From Trichuris trichiura (taxonomy: Eukaryota; Nematoda; Enoplea; Trichinellida; Trichuridae), in assembly GCA_037903355.1 (NCBI GenBank), contig JBAJFE010000060.1, forward strand, positions 496,001-560,000: a stretch of DNA of 64,000 nt, in the 5' to 3' direction. Below, piece after piece: positions 25,250 to 38,405 of this stretch; position 1 is the first letter of the stretch, and each line of letters begins with the position of its first letter. The translations under genes were made by a program, and so were the position numbers. Under the pieces are notes generated by a model. It was given only the letters and a program-made list of their open reading frames with translations, searched no databases and was not told the DNA's origin.

Positions 25250-28200
25250 CAGTAGCTTTTGCAATTTATACTGAAAAAATCATGAAAAAGCTAAGATACA
25301 CCAAGCGATGAAGTCAATAAAATTTCGTTGTTTTCATGGACCACCTAAGCATCCTGCCGCGCGGGTAGAGCTGGCAAAAATTTGCATAGCATATTGCAAT
25401 GAAATATTCATTGCCTTTGTTATAAGCAACTAGTGAAAGATCAATCTTTATTTGGTGGCCACCTTGTGTGCAGCATTCATATTTTACTGGAAAGTAATGT
25501 GTTGTCCAATATTCACTGAATATAGCATGCTCCCACACGACCCTATTTATTACTTAGTCAGCTTCCTGGCGGCCAGCAAAACGGAAAGGCAATGGACAAA
25601 ATAGTGACTGTTGATTTTTCAATTGCAAACGGCTGAATAGTCTCGATTGTCCATGGCTCTTATATATCGTCACAATTGGACAATCGATTGTCAATTCGAT
25701 CAACCAATCGTTTCAAGTGGCGATCATCATGAACTCAGAGCTGCGTTTAGGGCAAGGTGACAACTTAAGCATACGATTAACTAAGATTTGAACTTTTCAA
25801 CACCCTGACAGGTGACAATCAAGTTGCCGCTATGAAATGTCACGGCGACTAGTTGTGTCCATAAAAAGCTACTTGTTTATGTGCATCCAAAGGATCAATA
25901 ATAACTAACAGTTGAAACGCGAAAGAAAAAATGAACACTTGTACGGTTATATGTCGAGCCCGTCAGAACCAAATAAGGCAGCTCGATAGGTGGGATTAGC
26001 CAACGTACCCAACAGCTATCTAACACTCAAATGCAAAGGTTTTGTTTTGAAAACCAAAGGGAGACAAAATTACCTTATTTGCCCTTCGCTGATCCACACG
26101 AACAAGACAGGTTATATAATTGCTCTTCTACTATTAATATAGGACGTTTTACAGCGAATGTTTCCTACTAACATCAGCATTCGACTATGAAATGAGCAAA
26201 AAGAGTTAAACATAAGTTTCCCAGTATAGCAGTCAGAGACTGAACATATGAACATTGTTTTCTCTGGAAAATCCATGAACCAGTACACGATATGCGCCTG
26301 CCAGTATGTCGTGACAACTGATGTCAGTTGGTTCGTTTAGCTATCTGGAAGTGTTATAATAAAGGTAATGAAGTGGTAGAAACTCCCTGCATTGCACGCT
26401 GGGTCAAATCGATAGCCCGTAAAAGCCGAACCGTTGCTTAGAAACGTTTCAAGGTAAAAATGTCACAAACAGTGGCATACATCTGCTTCGATAAGTTTTG
26501 TGCGACAGGATCGTTACAGGGTGAGCCATCTTTCGCGTAATTGACACAATCGCCTTTGTACTGCTGATAATGGCGAACAACATCATGTGGCACAGTTTTC
26601 CAATCGATTATCCGTCTTAACGTAAATAAAAAGAAAAACGTTTAAAAACAGTTAACTTTACTTCTAAGGCGACTAATGGGTGAATAAAGGCTTTTCTCTT
26701 CTGAGAACGCCTTTCAAATTTCACTACTCATGTTCAGCACTTTTCAAAAGAATAAGTCCCTCCAACTTGTACATGCAAGCTCGAACAGAAATTAGAGTCA
26801 TTGCGAGCGCTAATAAGGCCACTTTTTGGGCAGTCATGAAAAGGATGCTTAAACGAGGCAATAACAGCCGGAATGGTTCGATATATTAAGTTATTGGCAG
26901 CAAAGAGCAAAGTTTACGGGGGATGATACTTGAAATTTTTGAAAAGTCAAACCACGTAAACTTACGCAACAATTACTTCGAAGAATGGAAAAGTAGACTG
27001 CCCCTTCTGCACTTTACAACGATCACCACCAAAGGCACGAACATCGGAAAAATCATCACACGAAAGCCAGTGCTCCCTACTACTCATTCAGATTACGGAG
27101 TGAGCAGAATTAATATTTTCGCAAAGATAACGCAGCAGCCGATCATGCTTGTGAATGACATATAATAACGAAGCACGAATAGAAGCGCTGTCATCACGGC
27201 GCTTAAACTTGGCGAACAGCGGTTTCTCTGTTTACGCGCGAGCGCAAACAAATTGTTGTCCTTTCATGCCTCGTCAACAGTGGAGCGAGAGAGGGCAGTC
27301 CAGCATGCAGGCACTAACTGCATGACTGAGAGAAAGCCGACGAAACCAGTTGGCTTTTGTACCAACGTGAAGTTGCCCGGTTGAGCCACTGTGTTGAAGT
27401 GCACGACTGAACTTGCATTGCTCAGTATCCATTAAACACATGTTACGCAATTCCCACATTTGCTTAAAGTGTTTTTGAACAAAAAGGCGATATAATTTTC
27501 TAAAATCTTTCCCCAAAATGTCAAAATACAAATAACAATTTAACAAGCGCAAGTGAGCCTAAAATTGTAAAATAACCTTCTGTACTTTATTGACACTAAA
27601 AAATGAATAAACTGCGATAGTTTGAAAAAAATTGCAGCTAGTAATAAATTAAAATGGTTTACAAGCTGTACAAAAATAAAAAGCAGTTCGAAGGTTTGCA
27701 AAAGCGTGTTACGCGACATTTCCTGCGCATCTGCACACCAATAAAACCATGAAACATTTACCATTGCTGAAACAATGGACTATACTCCATAGAACTCTTC
27801 CAATTGGATAGAAAGGAGGTCGCCTTTTTAAAGCACATTCTGTAGCAACCCCGAGCTGCTCTGCTCCACTTTCTGAACTGAAAGTAGACTCAGTTTCCAA
27901 ATAAAGGAATATGTGCGTCCTAACACAAGTGTGCATATAACCGTGTATATTTTCCAGTTGCAGAACAGAATGTCATTAGAACAAAGACGGCTTTGTGAAA
28001 AATAGGCGCGAAAGATCTGACATATCATCGCATGCTGTGTTTAAAGGATAGACGTACACACGCTGGTTAGTGTTCACACAATACGAGAAGCCTCTTGGCA
28101 TACCAAGGCAATCTTCTTTCAGCTCTCCCTATCTGCCATTGCTGAAATAGCCTATAGCTCCCAAAGGCTCTAATACAAGGCCGCATGTTCTAACCGACAT

Positions 28201-29600
28201 TGTCTTTTCAGCCAATGCGCTTTGAATCATAAGCTTCATACGCAATGTTCTAATGCTTTTTAAAGATGGAATTCTTTAGGCAACAACGTTGTGATTTTGA
28301 TTGCTACCCATACATATGGCGCCTTAAGCTGTTAGTTCGGCCTGTAAGCAGCAAATAAGTGCCAGAACTTTATGAACACTTCCTCATGTTCATCTCTCGG
28401 TGATAAAAGATAAGAGAAAGCTTTTAGTCACTATTCATACAACAGTGACCTTCCTTGATGTTTGCAGAATGAAACATAATCAAAGACTATGGAAGAGCTC
28501 TTGTACAACCAAAAACTATTTGGAATTCTGCCATGAACTTGTTAGAAAACTAATTGGTGTTTGACTTCTTGCCCATTTCAAAAAAAGCGGGAAAATGCAC
28601 TTGCATTTGCCACAGTTATTTTAACTGTTAATACGTACATCACGCCGCATTAAAGCTGCCTATCACTGAAAATTAACGACAGAAAATAAAGACCAAAAAC
28701 AGGTTCAACAAACATGCTGAAAAGGTGACATACAAAAATGAACATTACTATACACTTGCGAGCTGAGTGAATTGAACACTGTGTTATTCAATGAAATGAT
28801 ATAGAATTGCTTTGTTGTTCTGCTTCATGAAGAGCGCCTATCATGAGTTCAGCATTCGCTTCCACAGCTGCCAACGTCAACTGATATGTAACCACCACAA
28901 CATTAGCGTTATGATTAATGCTGCGTATAAAACTAAAACATGGAAGGAATTCTGCCTTTACTAACTTTGACACCTGTCGCCTCTTACCAACCACGAAAAT
29001 TTAAATTCAGCTTCTATATCTTATCATAAAGGTCTGTTATCCCGCGAAAGAGTGCAAGTTTTTCTCGTTAAGCAACGAATACTTATTTAGAGAAAGTAGT
29101 AGCTTCAGACCAACCATAATCCGTCATCAGCGAAAAAATGGCTTTTTTTACGCAACGGCACTGCGAATTCCCTTACCAAACCATCCCAATCAAGTTAAGA
29201 GCAGTTAAATGTAAAAAAATGTTTTAGCTGTCTAAAGGTATTACTATTCTTGTCATTAATATCTTGCATGCGTCTGACTGGTAAAGCCAAAATTCACATC
29301 CGCTATTGAGGCACAGCGCGTGGAGTAATATCATTATAACTTGTTCTAATGATGCTCTAAACTTGGATTAAAGATGGAACAATTGAACAGATTGGCGTAA
29401 AATATTAAATATAATCGCCACTTCAACTGTAAATTGAATTGATTGTTCTTTCCATGAAAAAATTTGATTTCCGTTATTGGGTATAAGTACGCCTGTAATC
29501 ACGCAACAGAAATGCTTCCAAGTGATTGGCGTACGCAACTTTTCCCATGTATAAGGAGTTGAAAGCAAATGACGTTTTAGCGCTGTTTTTCAATTTCTTA
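25250..29600. other. Intergenic, no recognised gene
   Basis: AT-rich, with scattered ORFs of up to about 92 codons and no motifs. Near 25644-25692 a short inverted pair TCGATTGTCCA / TGGACAATCGA flanks a TATATA stretch. It sits upstream of the minus-strand hydroxylase gene and could be a promoter element, although this is weak. Confidence 0.4.
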
Positions 29601-29783
29601 TGCGTGGTTTTATTATGGAAGGGTACAAGCGTTTATTCTCACTTGCCAATAAACGGTAGTTCGACGCATTTGGAGCTTTCGAAACGGACAGCGCAACATG
29701 AAAAGCTCCGAAAGCGTCGAAATACCGTTTCTTGGCAAGTGAAAATAAACGCTTGTACAATTCCATAATAAAAACACTCACAT
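29601..29783. repeat. Foldback inverted repeat with about 80-nt arms
   Basis: The left arm (about 29601-29680) and the right arm (about 29700-29783, reversed) match through TTTTATTATGGAA, GTACAAGCGTTTATT, CACTTGCCAA, AAACGGTA, TCGACGC and GGAGCTTT. Scattered mismatches and a spacer of about 20 nt are present. A long imperfect stem with a short loop and no coding capacity is typical of a foldback MITE. No clear target-site duplication was seen. A long-hairpin small-RNA precursor is the main alternative. Confidence 0.8.
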
Positions 29784-32700
29784 GAACGTTTACAAGGAGA
29801 AAACGTGAAAGAACACTTAATTAAATATTATTACCGACTTCAGTTAGTTTGCATGGAGGCATCAGTGTGCACGTAAGTGCTGTGCGGAAAACATTTTCTG
29901 CAACACCACCCTAGTTGTTTTCTGCTTTAGAATCTAGTCATGCGCATGGAATTGATTCATCTGCCTTTTCTCAACTACTTGCTGAGCTATAATGAATTTT
30001 GGCCGCTGCAACAGTAGTAGTATAAGTAACTGGCTCTTTAAATGAATGGTAAAGCAGAAGACCATGTTCAGAATGTACCAAAACAAGGAAGTCAAATAGA
30101 ATTTTACGTAGGCTGCGTTGCTTGTCATTCCAGCGTTGTTTTTTCCTACAGTCTGGAAATATTCCGTCTATTCTAGATATGCTTCGGTGCCCATGTTTGA
30201 CAGTAAAAGAAATTGCTGACGATGACAGCCATAAAATAATGATATTTGAATAACCAAGCAGGTTTTTCCTACATAATGCGCGTAAAGACTAATTTATCAA
30301 AAAAGTTATGTAGTGATAGTGTGTCATTTCTCTCGCCATTGAACACGCTGTTTTCTAGTTTACAAAAGCTTCGCTTCTAGAAACAACAAACGAAATAGAC
30401 AAAACGACCGAAGCTTAAGCGTCGATAAGTCGGTTGATACTCAGTCAATTCAATGCAATGTTCGTTATGCAAACTACTTAGACGTGGTACGCCTCTGCCA
30501 ATGGCTGACAACCAATAATGACTTCCTTAGACGGCATTACGCAAAATAGTTCAACTCTTCATTCGTTACTGATAATCACTGAAGAATAATTGCTTATTTC
30601 TGGAAAAAAGAAAATGAGACTGCTATCATAGGACTACTCAATGAAGCAGAAAATTCAATGACTTAACACATCTGAAGATAACAACTATTACTTGCGCACT
30701 CTAAAAGCTTTAAACATAACTGACGTAACTGCGCTGTCAACAGAAGAACTAAAAGTGCACTTCTTCTGGAACGACTTAATTCCCACAGACTAAACATATT
30801 ATCGCATTTTTCTTGATTCGTATTATAGTTGCGAATGTTGACTGTCGAAAGTAAGGGTAAAAGTGCTATCCAAATATTTTGCCACGTACGCTTTTATTTC
30901 GATACCCAATTGTTTCCTAAGTTTTCTGACCGCTTAAACACTTTCAGTTTAGTAGGGCAAACTGAAATGGTAATCAATGGAAGATTAAGCAATGAAAAAC
31001 GTCGGCAAACTGCGGTCACATGAATACCTAGCTTTAATGGGTTGCAATCAAAGGGCGAATATGCAGTCATTCTTCCTGCTACTAACAACGGACAGCAAAC
31101 CGGTCAATGCTACAGAAATTGTAAAATATTATTTCGTACATCACTGATAAATTCCAACTGACGAAGCGTCGCAATGATGAAAAGTGGAACACAAACATGT
31201 TTACATTCTTTTTAAGGTCAGCAATCGCAGCTCTCTTCCTGCTAATCTTAAGTAAGGGAGAAAGTTTGACTTTTTTCACGCTAACTTGCGCTAGTAGAAA
31301 ACGCCAATGGTTAAACGGCAAATGGTCACTTTTTAACGTTCCTGTGCCTGCATAAAAGGAAGAGACCCACGTTAGACATTAAGCTTCTTCTTATACTGTT
31401 GTCTTATGCGTTAAAGCGTATAGACAACTTTTGATAATTGTTTCTTGCAGGGGAAGTTTTGAGAAAAAAATGAAACACGAATTAATTTCTTTTTCCAATT
31501 AAGATTAATATAATTAAATGATGGATGAATGTGAAAGATTATTTCTTTCTCTTCTTGTCCTAATGCACTCTGCGGCAGAAAACAGGGATAAAATATCTTA
31601 ATTTCTATCTGCATATCGCCTTTACATTTACAAAAAGCATTCTGCATTATACGCTGCGTGCTAACGTTACTAGTATTTCACCAAGCACTCGACTTCAAGA
31701 AACAGCAAAAAATGAATGAGTGGTCCTGTTTACACTAATCCGATATGCAAGTGGATTGGTTTTTTCATTTAACTCATTAGTACTATTAATATTTCGAGAA
31801 ACCACTGCTTGTCCACAACGTATTATGCAGAATACTGCGTTGTGATGTTGCAGTACAGCAAAAAGAACTTCAGTTTTGGCACTGTTGCTAGCGGATAATA
31901 ACTTGTTTACAACCGAAGAAATATCGATAGGTGAAAACAACAACATACTTGTCAACAGCAATGACTCGATCTGCGGAGTACTTCAGGCATTTTTTCCGAT
32001 TCCAACTCGCTATTAAAGTATATTCCAAATGAGACTGAAAACTAGCAGGAAGCACCTACATCTACCGTGGATGTGCAACAGTGTTTTGGGAACTTACATG
32101 GGCGCTGCTTCAACATTGCTGTTCCATTTTCCAAACAGCTCAACTAGTTTTCAGATTTGCCTATTTCACGAGTCATCATGACTCGGATGCAATCTCGTAT
32201 CACAAGCAACTATAGCAACACGCCCACTCTGTTTGGCCGCAGCAGCTGCTGATTGCGGTTGGCAATAAAAGTTTTCTGCCCTGACAGCTACGCAGCTCAG
32301 TGGTTACTCAAAATTTAAGCGTAATTGTGAGTATCCGTACTGCAACACTATCGGAAGAGAAACGAAGAATTTACCTTTAATCAGTTCGGCATTGCTGCCG
32401 TTCGGTTCAGTGAAGTTTTTGAGCTTTTCTCTGCCATTGATTCTGTTCTTAAAGTTGAGGCCTGAATGATCAGGTAATAAATTAAGCCAATAACATTTAA
32501 CGATGACAACACAATGTCTCTTCCTCTTCTGCGACCGTCTTCGTGTAAAGGATTTTTGGTTCTATGACCCCGTGCAGTAAGTCACTTCTGAACGAAGATA
32601 AAGCGTAATCTGTTTTTGATTTTCCTTGGCCATTTAAACCGCTTAAGTCGATGCATTCAGCCAACGCTAGAACGGCCCGCAAATCAAGGCAACAGCAGCT

Positions 32701-35700
32701 AATCGGTCTCCTGGAAAGCTTCTGTGGCGGTGTACGTTGCATGATAGCTTATCGTAAAGGAAGAGAAACTGGTATCCCAATCTTTTGGCAAGAAAAGGAA
32801 AGAGATAAGCGCGAGGAGAAGCTTCTTTTGCTTTCCATTGCAAATGTGAGTTTTTTGTTCACGCCTTTGTCGCTGTAACTAATGTTTTTCCCACTGAGTG
32901 ATCTGTGGATGTAGGCGATTTAAACATTCTTCGTTTCCTCTGCCTGCGTGAGGCTACAACAACAATTTGCAAAACCTAACTGAACGGTTTCAATTTCAAA
33001 GTAGTAGTTGAATTCGCAATTTCGCAGAAGACCCTACCATGTAGTTATGCCAGTTTATTATCAATTCTTCTATTTGGAGATGAAAAAAATTCACTTTTAA
33101 AACTTAATACGAAAATAGAAGGGTAAAATGGGATACTGAAGCCGTGCATTAATAAATTGTCGCTTAGGAAAAAATGCAGCAACTGTTGCTCCGCACATGA
33201 TTCCCGATAGCTTCGTTTTATTTGACCTATGGCTCCCTGCAAAACGTTTTGCCTAATTAGTGCTGCAGTAAAGATTTACGTCTACTTAATTCTATCTTTT
33301 CCATGAAAGGAACTAAACATTCAACACGTACCCATGCCTTCATTAGCACCTGCAAGTACTGACATTAAGGTTTTGTCTTCTGTTCTTCACAAGGCTCCAT
33401 ATGGGAATTTATCCAGTCGGAGAAGTACAACCAGTGCGCTCAAATCACAGGATTTGCCGTCGTAACATGATGAAGTCAAGCGCTTTAATTCCTTTCTCTG
33501 ACTTGCCGATAATTCTATGCCAAAAGATGCTTTGACAAATCCGCTAGCTTAGACAAATACATTTCTCCTTTCGACTGACCTTAATGCTCTTCATCACAAA
33601 CGATTATATTAATATTCAACCTCAAACGTTTATATCCATTTAACTTAATAGATTTTAAACGTCTGATCATAAATAATTTTTATTTTTTCGACTTTCCATA
33701 GCCACAAAGAGCTTGAAAGAAAGCAGACAAAATAATGCTTTGTTGAAATTGGCTTAAAAAGTAATGCCTCCTTAACGATGAAGAAAAGAAGCCTCTGGAA
33801 AAATAGAGTAACGTGCGATGTTTTGTTCAATCTTTCATTCAGCATCACTGCCGACCAAACATGTGATAAACGGCATTTTCTCGACAGAGAACTCAGCATT
33901 TCACAACGGTGCCAAACCGTCAAGAACTGAGGGAAAATAAAAGCGGTCCTTTGTATTCCAGCCCACTGAACGATAATGACAAGGAAAACAGAATAAAAGG
34001 CATATCTTGGATTGACTGTTCCCTTTACTTACGTCCTGGATGTGCAAATGAAGACATGGCAGCCAACATTCACACATAGAGGACTCATGTGCTCATTGTT
34101 AAATAATGGACGATTTAATAACACACGTTGTCACAGGTTTATCGCAACTAATTCTGACTCCTCATTTTAAAGTGAACTTGAATATTTTTAAAACTATTAT
34201 TACATTTACTTCCAAGGTGTTGCTGCATCAACCCGATCCTTAGTTACAATGCTTTTTCACTTATCGTGAACAATTGCTCAATAGGATTAAAGTTACTTTT
34301 GAGAGTTCAGCTCTTTAAGATTTTGACCAAACGCGCCAAAGACATAAACAGCTGATGAACAGACTATTAGCTTGTGATTTGTTAAGTTATTATTAATATC
34401 ATCTGACTGAGCTTAGGAGCAGAGCAGCAAAAGCGGTCTTAGTTGGTTAGACAACTGCCTTTTCGTTTTGTTATTTTTTATGGCAAGGCAATTTGTCACA
34501 AAAGAAAAGACCAACTTGCATTCTCCTGAGGAATGATTGTGAAAATTTAACGCACGTTAACACGAGTTTCTCAAACATTTTTTTCACATTGCATATGCAG
34601 ATTTTAACAGTATTTGCGCAACTAAAGAAATCAGAGCACTGCACCCATTGCACTGTCATCGGATGCTCTGACAGTCAGAGCATACTGGTCACGAAATTCC
34701 CAGAGAACAATGTATTAATACTAATAATTGACAATGCAATAGTACTTCATTCTTTAAAGAACAAGTGGATATTTGAAAGTGTATGCTTTCAAGGCGTATT
34801 GTAAAAAACAACGCATTGCAACACCGCGAAAGGGTGGACTGCTTTTATATTTCTAACATGCTAGCAACATTCCTGTTCTGTCATGAACTGGAACTAGCCA
34901 CCATGCAAACGGAAGTAAAACGTTACTATTAATAGTAACCTATTCGTTGGAAGCTATGTTGAGCTGTCAGACAATTGGTTAGCCTTTTTCTATTCGCATA
35001 CACTGGCATCAATTTAGTCTTCCATTTACTGATTTCATGCTCTTTTTGTGCGGAAAAAATACAAAATCGTTCAGCCGGGTACAAAAAACTTTCAAAATTT
35101 TTTGAGCTTTCGGAATCTAGCACATTTCGTTTTCAATGGTGATAAGTACTTGGTCAGTTTTGCTACTCACTGATATTGTAATAAATACTTTTGAATGTCT
35201 ACTGTTCATGGTCTTTTGTGGGCTTTGTTATCATCAACCATTTATTCTAAAACCAGATAGACTTTTTGGTAAATCGATCTGGTCGTAGCGCTTGTTGCAA
35301 CTTTCTGGTGAACTTTCTAAGTATAGGAGGCACCATGATTTTATCTGAGATAAATCTTCCACTGAGATCCCACCAAAGTTTGTTAGAATTTACCACAGTA
35401 GTAGAGCATAAAATCTCGCTTTAGAAGTCCAATACATAGCAGTGACATGAGGCTAAGCTTACATTAAGGGGTAACTTTGTTGACATTTGGTTACATCTTT
35501 CATAAACATTCTACAATTCGACTTGAAACTGACTGCCCGTACAGCATCTTTTTCATAGAGCTTTTTTAACGTTTAGTAGCACCACTGCGTCCTATGGCAA
35601 GCTGACATTTGCTCAAAATGTGCTTCTTCTTATAGGATATGATTGTAACTTTGCATTGAGTACATACCTGAAGCGTAGCAAAAAGAAACCTCCTTATGGC

Positions 35701-38405
35701 GGCCTTTCGGTAAGTCGAAACTGTTTCGCAACAGATCGAAAGGAGCTTATTTGGGCATACAAACTAGTTCAAAATCTTTTAAATAGCTCCCAAAATAAAC
35801 TAGCTTTTAGTTTTACTTGACGAATTTAATGGTTTGTTCTTCTTCAATCCTGCATATCTTTTAAGCAAGCAACTGCCTGATCTTCATTTTTAACTTTGTA
35901 CGGTCGGAATAAAACACAGCAATAAGAAAACTGTAATATCTTTTTAATGGTAGAATTTGCTTTAAAGTAAACTATGGGAAATAGGTTTTCTTTCATAGCA
36001 AACGGATTTCAGCGTATCTAAGCAGTAACACTTTGTCCCATGCGGTCTACACATACAGCATTATTTATTTGCGTTTGTCCTAGCTTAGCTCTTATTAAAG
36101 AGCAAAAGAAAGATGGAACAAATTGATTCAACTTACTTTCCAACTTGTAGACTTAATCTTTTCGAATTCGCTGGATCATGCAGCTATTCGGCAATTGTGA
36201 GCTTGACTGCATAACACTAAGCAGCCGAATACCTGAACGCACCTTCGAGCCATGTTAAATACCTTACACCTGCCTCTTTTCGTATGTCTGTTTTGACAGC
36301 TCTGTGCGCTGCTGAGGCAGTGACATCAGAGTTCTAAAAAAAAATTAAAGTTTCATCTGAACACGAGAACTTCCAACTGCAAAATAATGTGCTTGAAAGT
36401 TTCCGTTTTCTGTTGATTGCCATGCGGAGTAGGAATATCCGCGTTCTAACCAATACTACAACACATCGGTTTAAGGTGCCATGACTGTTTTCTTGCTTTT
36501 GCTTATACATTATTCCTTAAAAGAATGTTTAGCTTTACGATTTGAGAAAGGCAGATGATTTCATCAGTTCGCATTCGCAATAACTACTGTTCTTTAGCCA
36601 AAGTTTGGCTAAATCAATATCCACCGCGTTTCCAATTTCATTGAATTTTTCTACTGTTCCAGCGATCCATGAAAAAACGCAAAACTGTACATTAATGCTT
36701 AGAATTAGTGTACCGATGTAAACATTGTAAGACGACTTCCTAATAATTCAATTCAGGCGTTTCTTATGGACTACCCAGTAACCTCTGTACGCAAAAGCTC
36801 ATTCACTGTCAATGGTTGAACAATTCTGCGACTCAGGATATTCCAGCCAAGGGATATTAGCCATAAATGTTGACCAGTGGCACACGTGGCCTTGTGCATC
36901 CAGTCAAAGGTCGTATACTTCCATTCATGGAAATCAATTTCAATACTTCAAATGGAACTGAAGAAGTGGAGTTGTCTGGTCCGAAAGGAGTTTGCCATAC
37001 CGCACGCTAAATCTTCCGAATAGCTCTACTTAGGTGGCTGCCCCCAAAGAATGGACTTTCGCGTAGTATTGGTCATTCAACAAGTCAGATCTGCATGCAA
37101 TGCTGACTCCCGCCATTCGGATGGAACAGCAACAGTAATTTTTGAACACTTTTCTTAAGCATATGCAAATTGAGCAAATTTACTTGCAATGATGATCAAC
37201 TTTCAGCTTGCTAAAGGCAACGAAGAAAAAACAGAGGAACACCCGTCTGCGCGAAACCAGTAAAAGCAATATAGTCTCGACAGAATTGCCAATAGGGTTT
37301 TGCTATTGCTGCATTAATCCGTTGTGACAGTCGCGACGTATCACTAACGGTAAGAATTAAATGTTATCAGCGTATAATGAAGGTGACATTGGGCCCTGTC
37401 GCGTTTGCAGTCAAAGCAGTCGGTTGAAAGCGAGTGCCATTGTCGGGCGGCATCCTTTGGGCAACCGATGCTGCAAAGTTGTGTGTGTCCTTATCTAACG
37501 GTCGTCAGAACGACGGCGACGTCGCGTCGGCTGCGCGGGTGGCCGATTGGAAAAGTTGGCGAACTTTGTCAAATCGAAAACATCACCAACTGCCGTTGAG
37601 CAGAAAGTTGGCTGCTTTTTTGTAAGCATTCGTCTGGGTCACTGTCGATCGTTGGAGGAAGTGTCGCTCTTCGGTGGGCTGCAAAAAGCTGCTGCTCCAC
37701 ACAAGCGAAAGGAGCGTTGAATAAGCGCAGTTCTTTGGGCGCGCGAAACCGGCATGTCGTTGTCAGCGTCGACTTGACCGCGAAAAGGATAGTGTTTTCC
37801 TTTCAGTTCGTTGCGCAGTGACTAAAAGGAGCCCTTCTCCGTTCTCTTTTCGGAGGGCACCGCTTTTGATGCACATCTTTCTACAATTTCAACTCGTTGC
37901 ACTTGAGTACAACGTGTGCTTCTATCGCGTTTCTTTCACTGTACGGAAGGAAAACGGGTTTTATTTGGCCTTCTTAGATCGATCGCACAGTTGCGACATT
38001 TTCTGGTTGCACTTTTACCACACCTTTCCCTGACCGCTTCATATTGCTACTAAAGGCACCTAAAGCCCATCTCCGTAAAAGTAGCCGCAATGAAGTGTCG
38101 TTACTCGCGTTGTCAAAGAATCGTTGCTGATAGATAGTTTGCGTATAGTTTTGCTGTCAAAATCATGTCTTTCATCATCGGTGCCATTGCTCAGTAGCAC
38201 TGCTCGATTTGATCGTTGTCTCTGTTTGCCCATTTTGGCGAAAACTTGTATTCTCCGTCGCCAAGCAGTCGCGGGGCAAAGCTGACCGTCGGTCAAGCGA
38301 TAGCGGATTGAACGATCAGCTCGTAAGCTTATTAGTCATATTTCACATTTTGTCAATATGTGTCGATTGGAAGGTGTGAACGACTACTATATTTTAGGGA
38401 GCATC
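29784..38405. other. Long intergenic stretch left of the Melted gene
   Basis: About 8.6 kb. Nothing recognisable is coded on either strand. A perfect 21-nt hairpin-forming palindrome (ATGCTCTGAC, A/G centre, TCAGAGCAT) lies at 34663-34683. The last kilobase (37.4-38.3 kb) is richer in G+C and in CG dinucleotides than the AT-rich remainder, which suits the promoter or 5' exon region of the plus-strand Melted gene. An acceptor-like ATTTTAG ends at 38397, 8 nt before the Melted ATG. Confidence 0.45.

Noticed and set aside
32280..32320. CAGCTCAGTGGTTACTC, resembling a tRNA A box
   Set aside because: There is no B box (GGTTCGANTCC) at the required distance and no cloverleaf could be formed.
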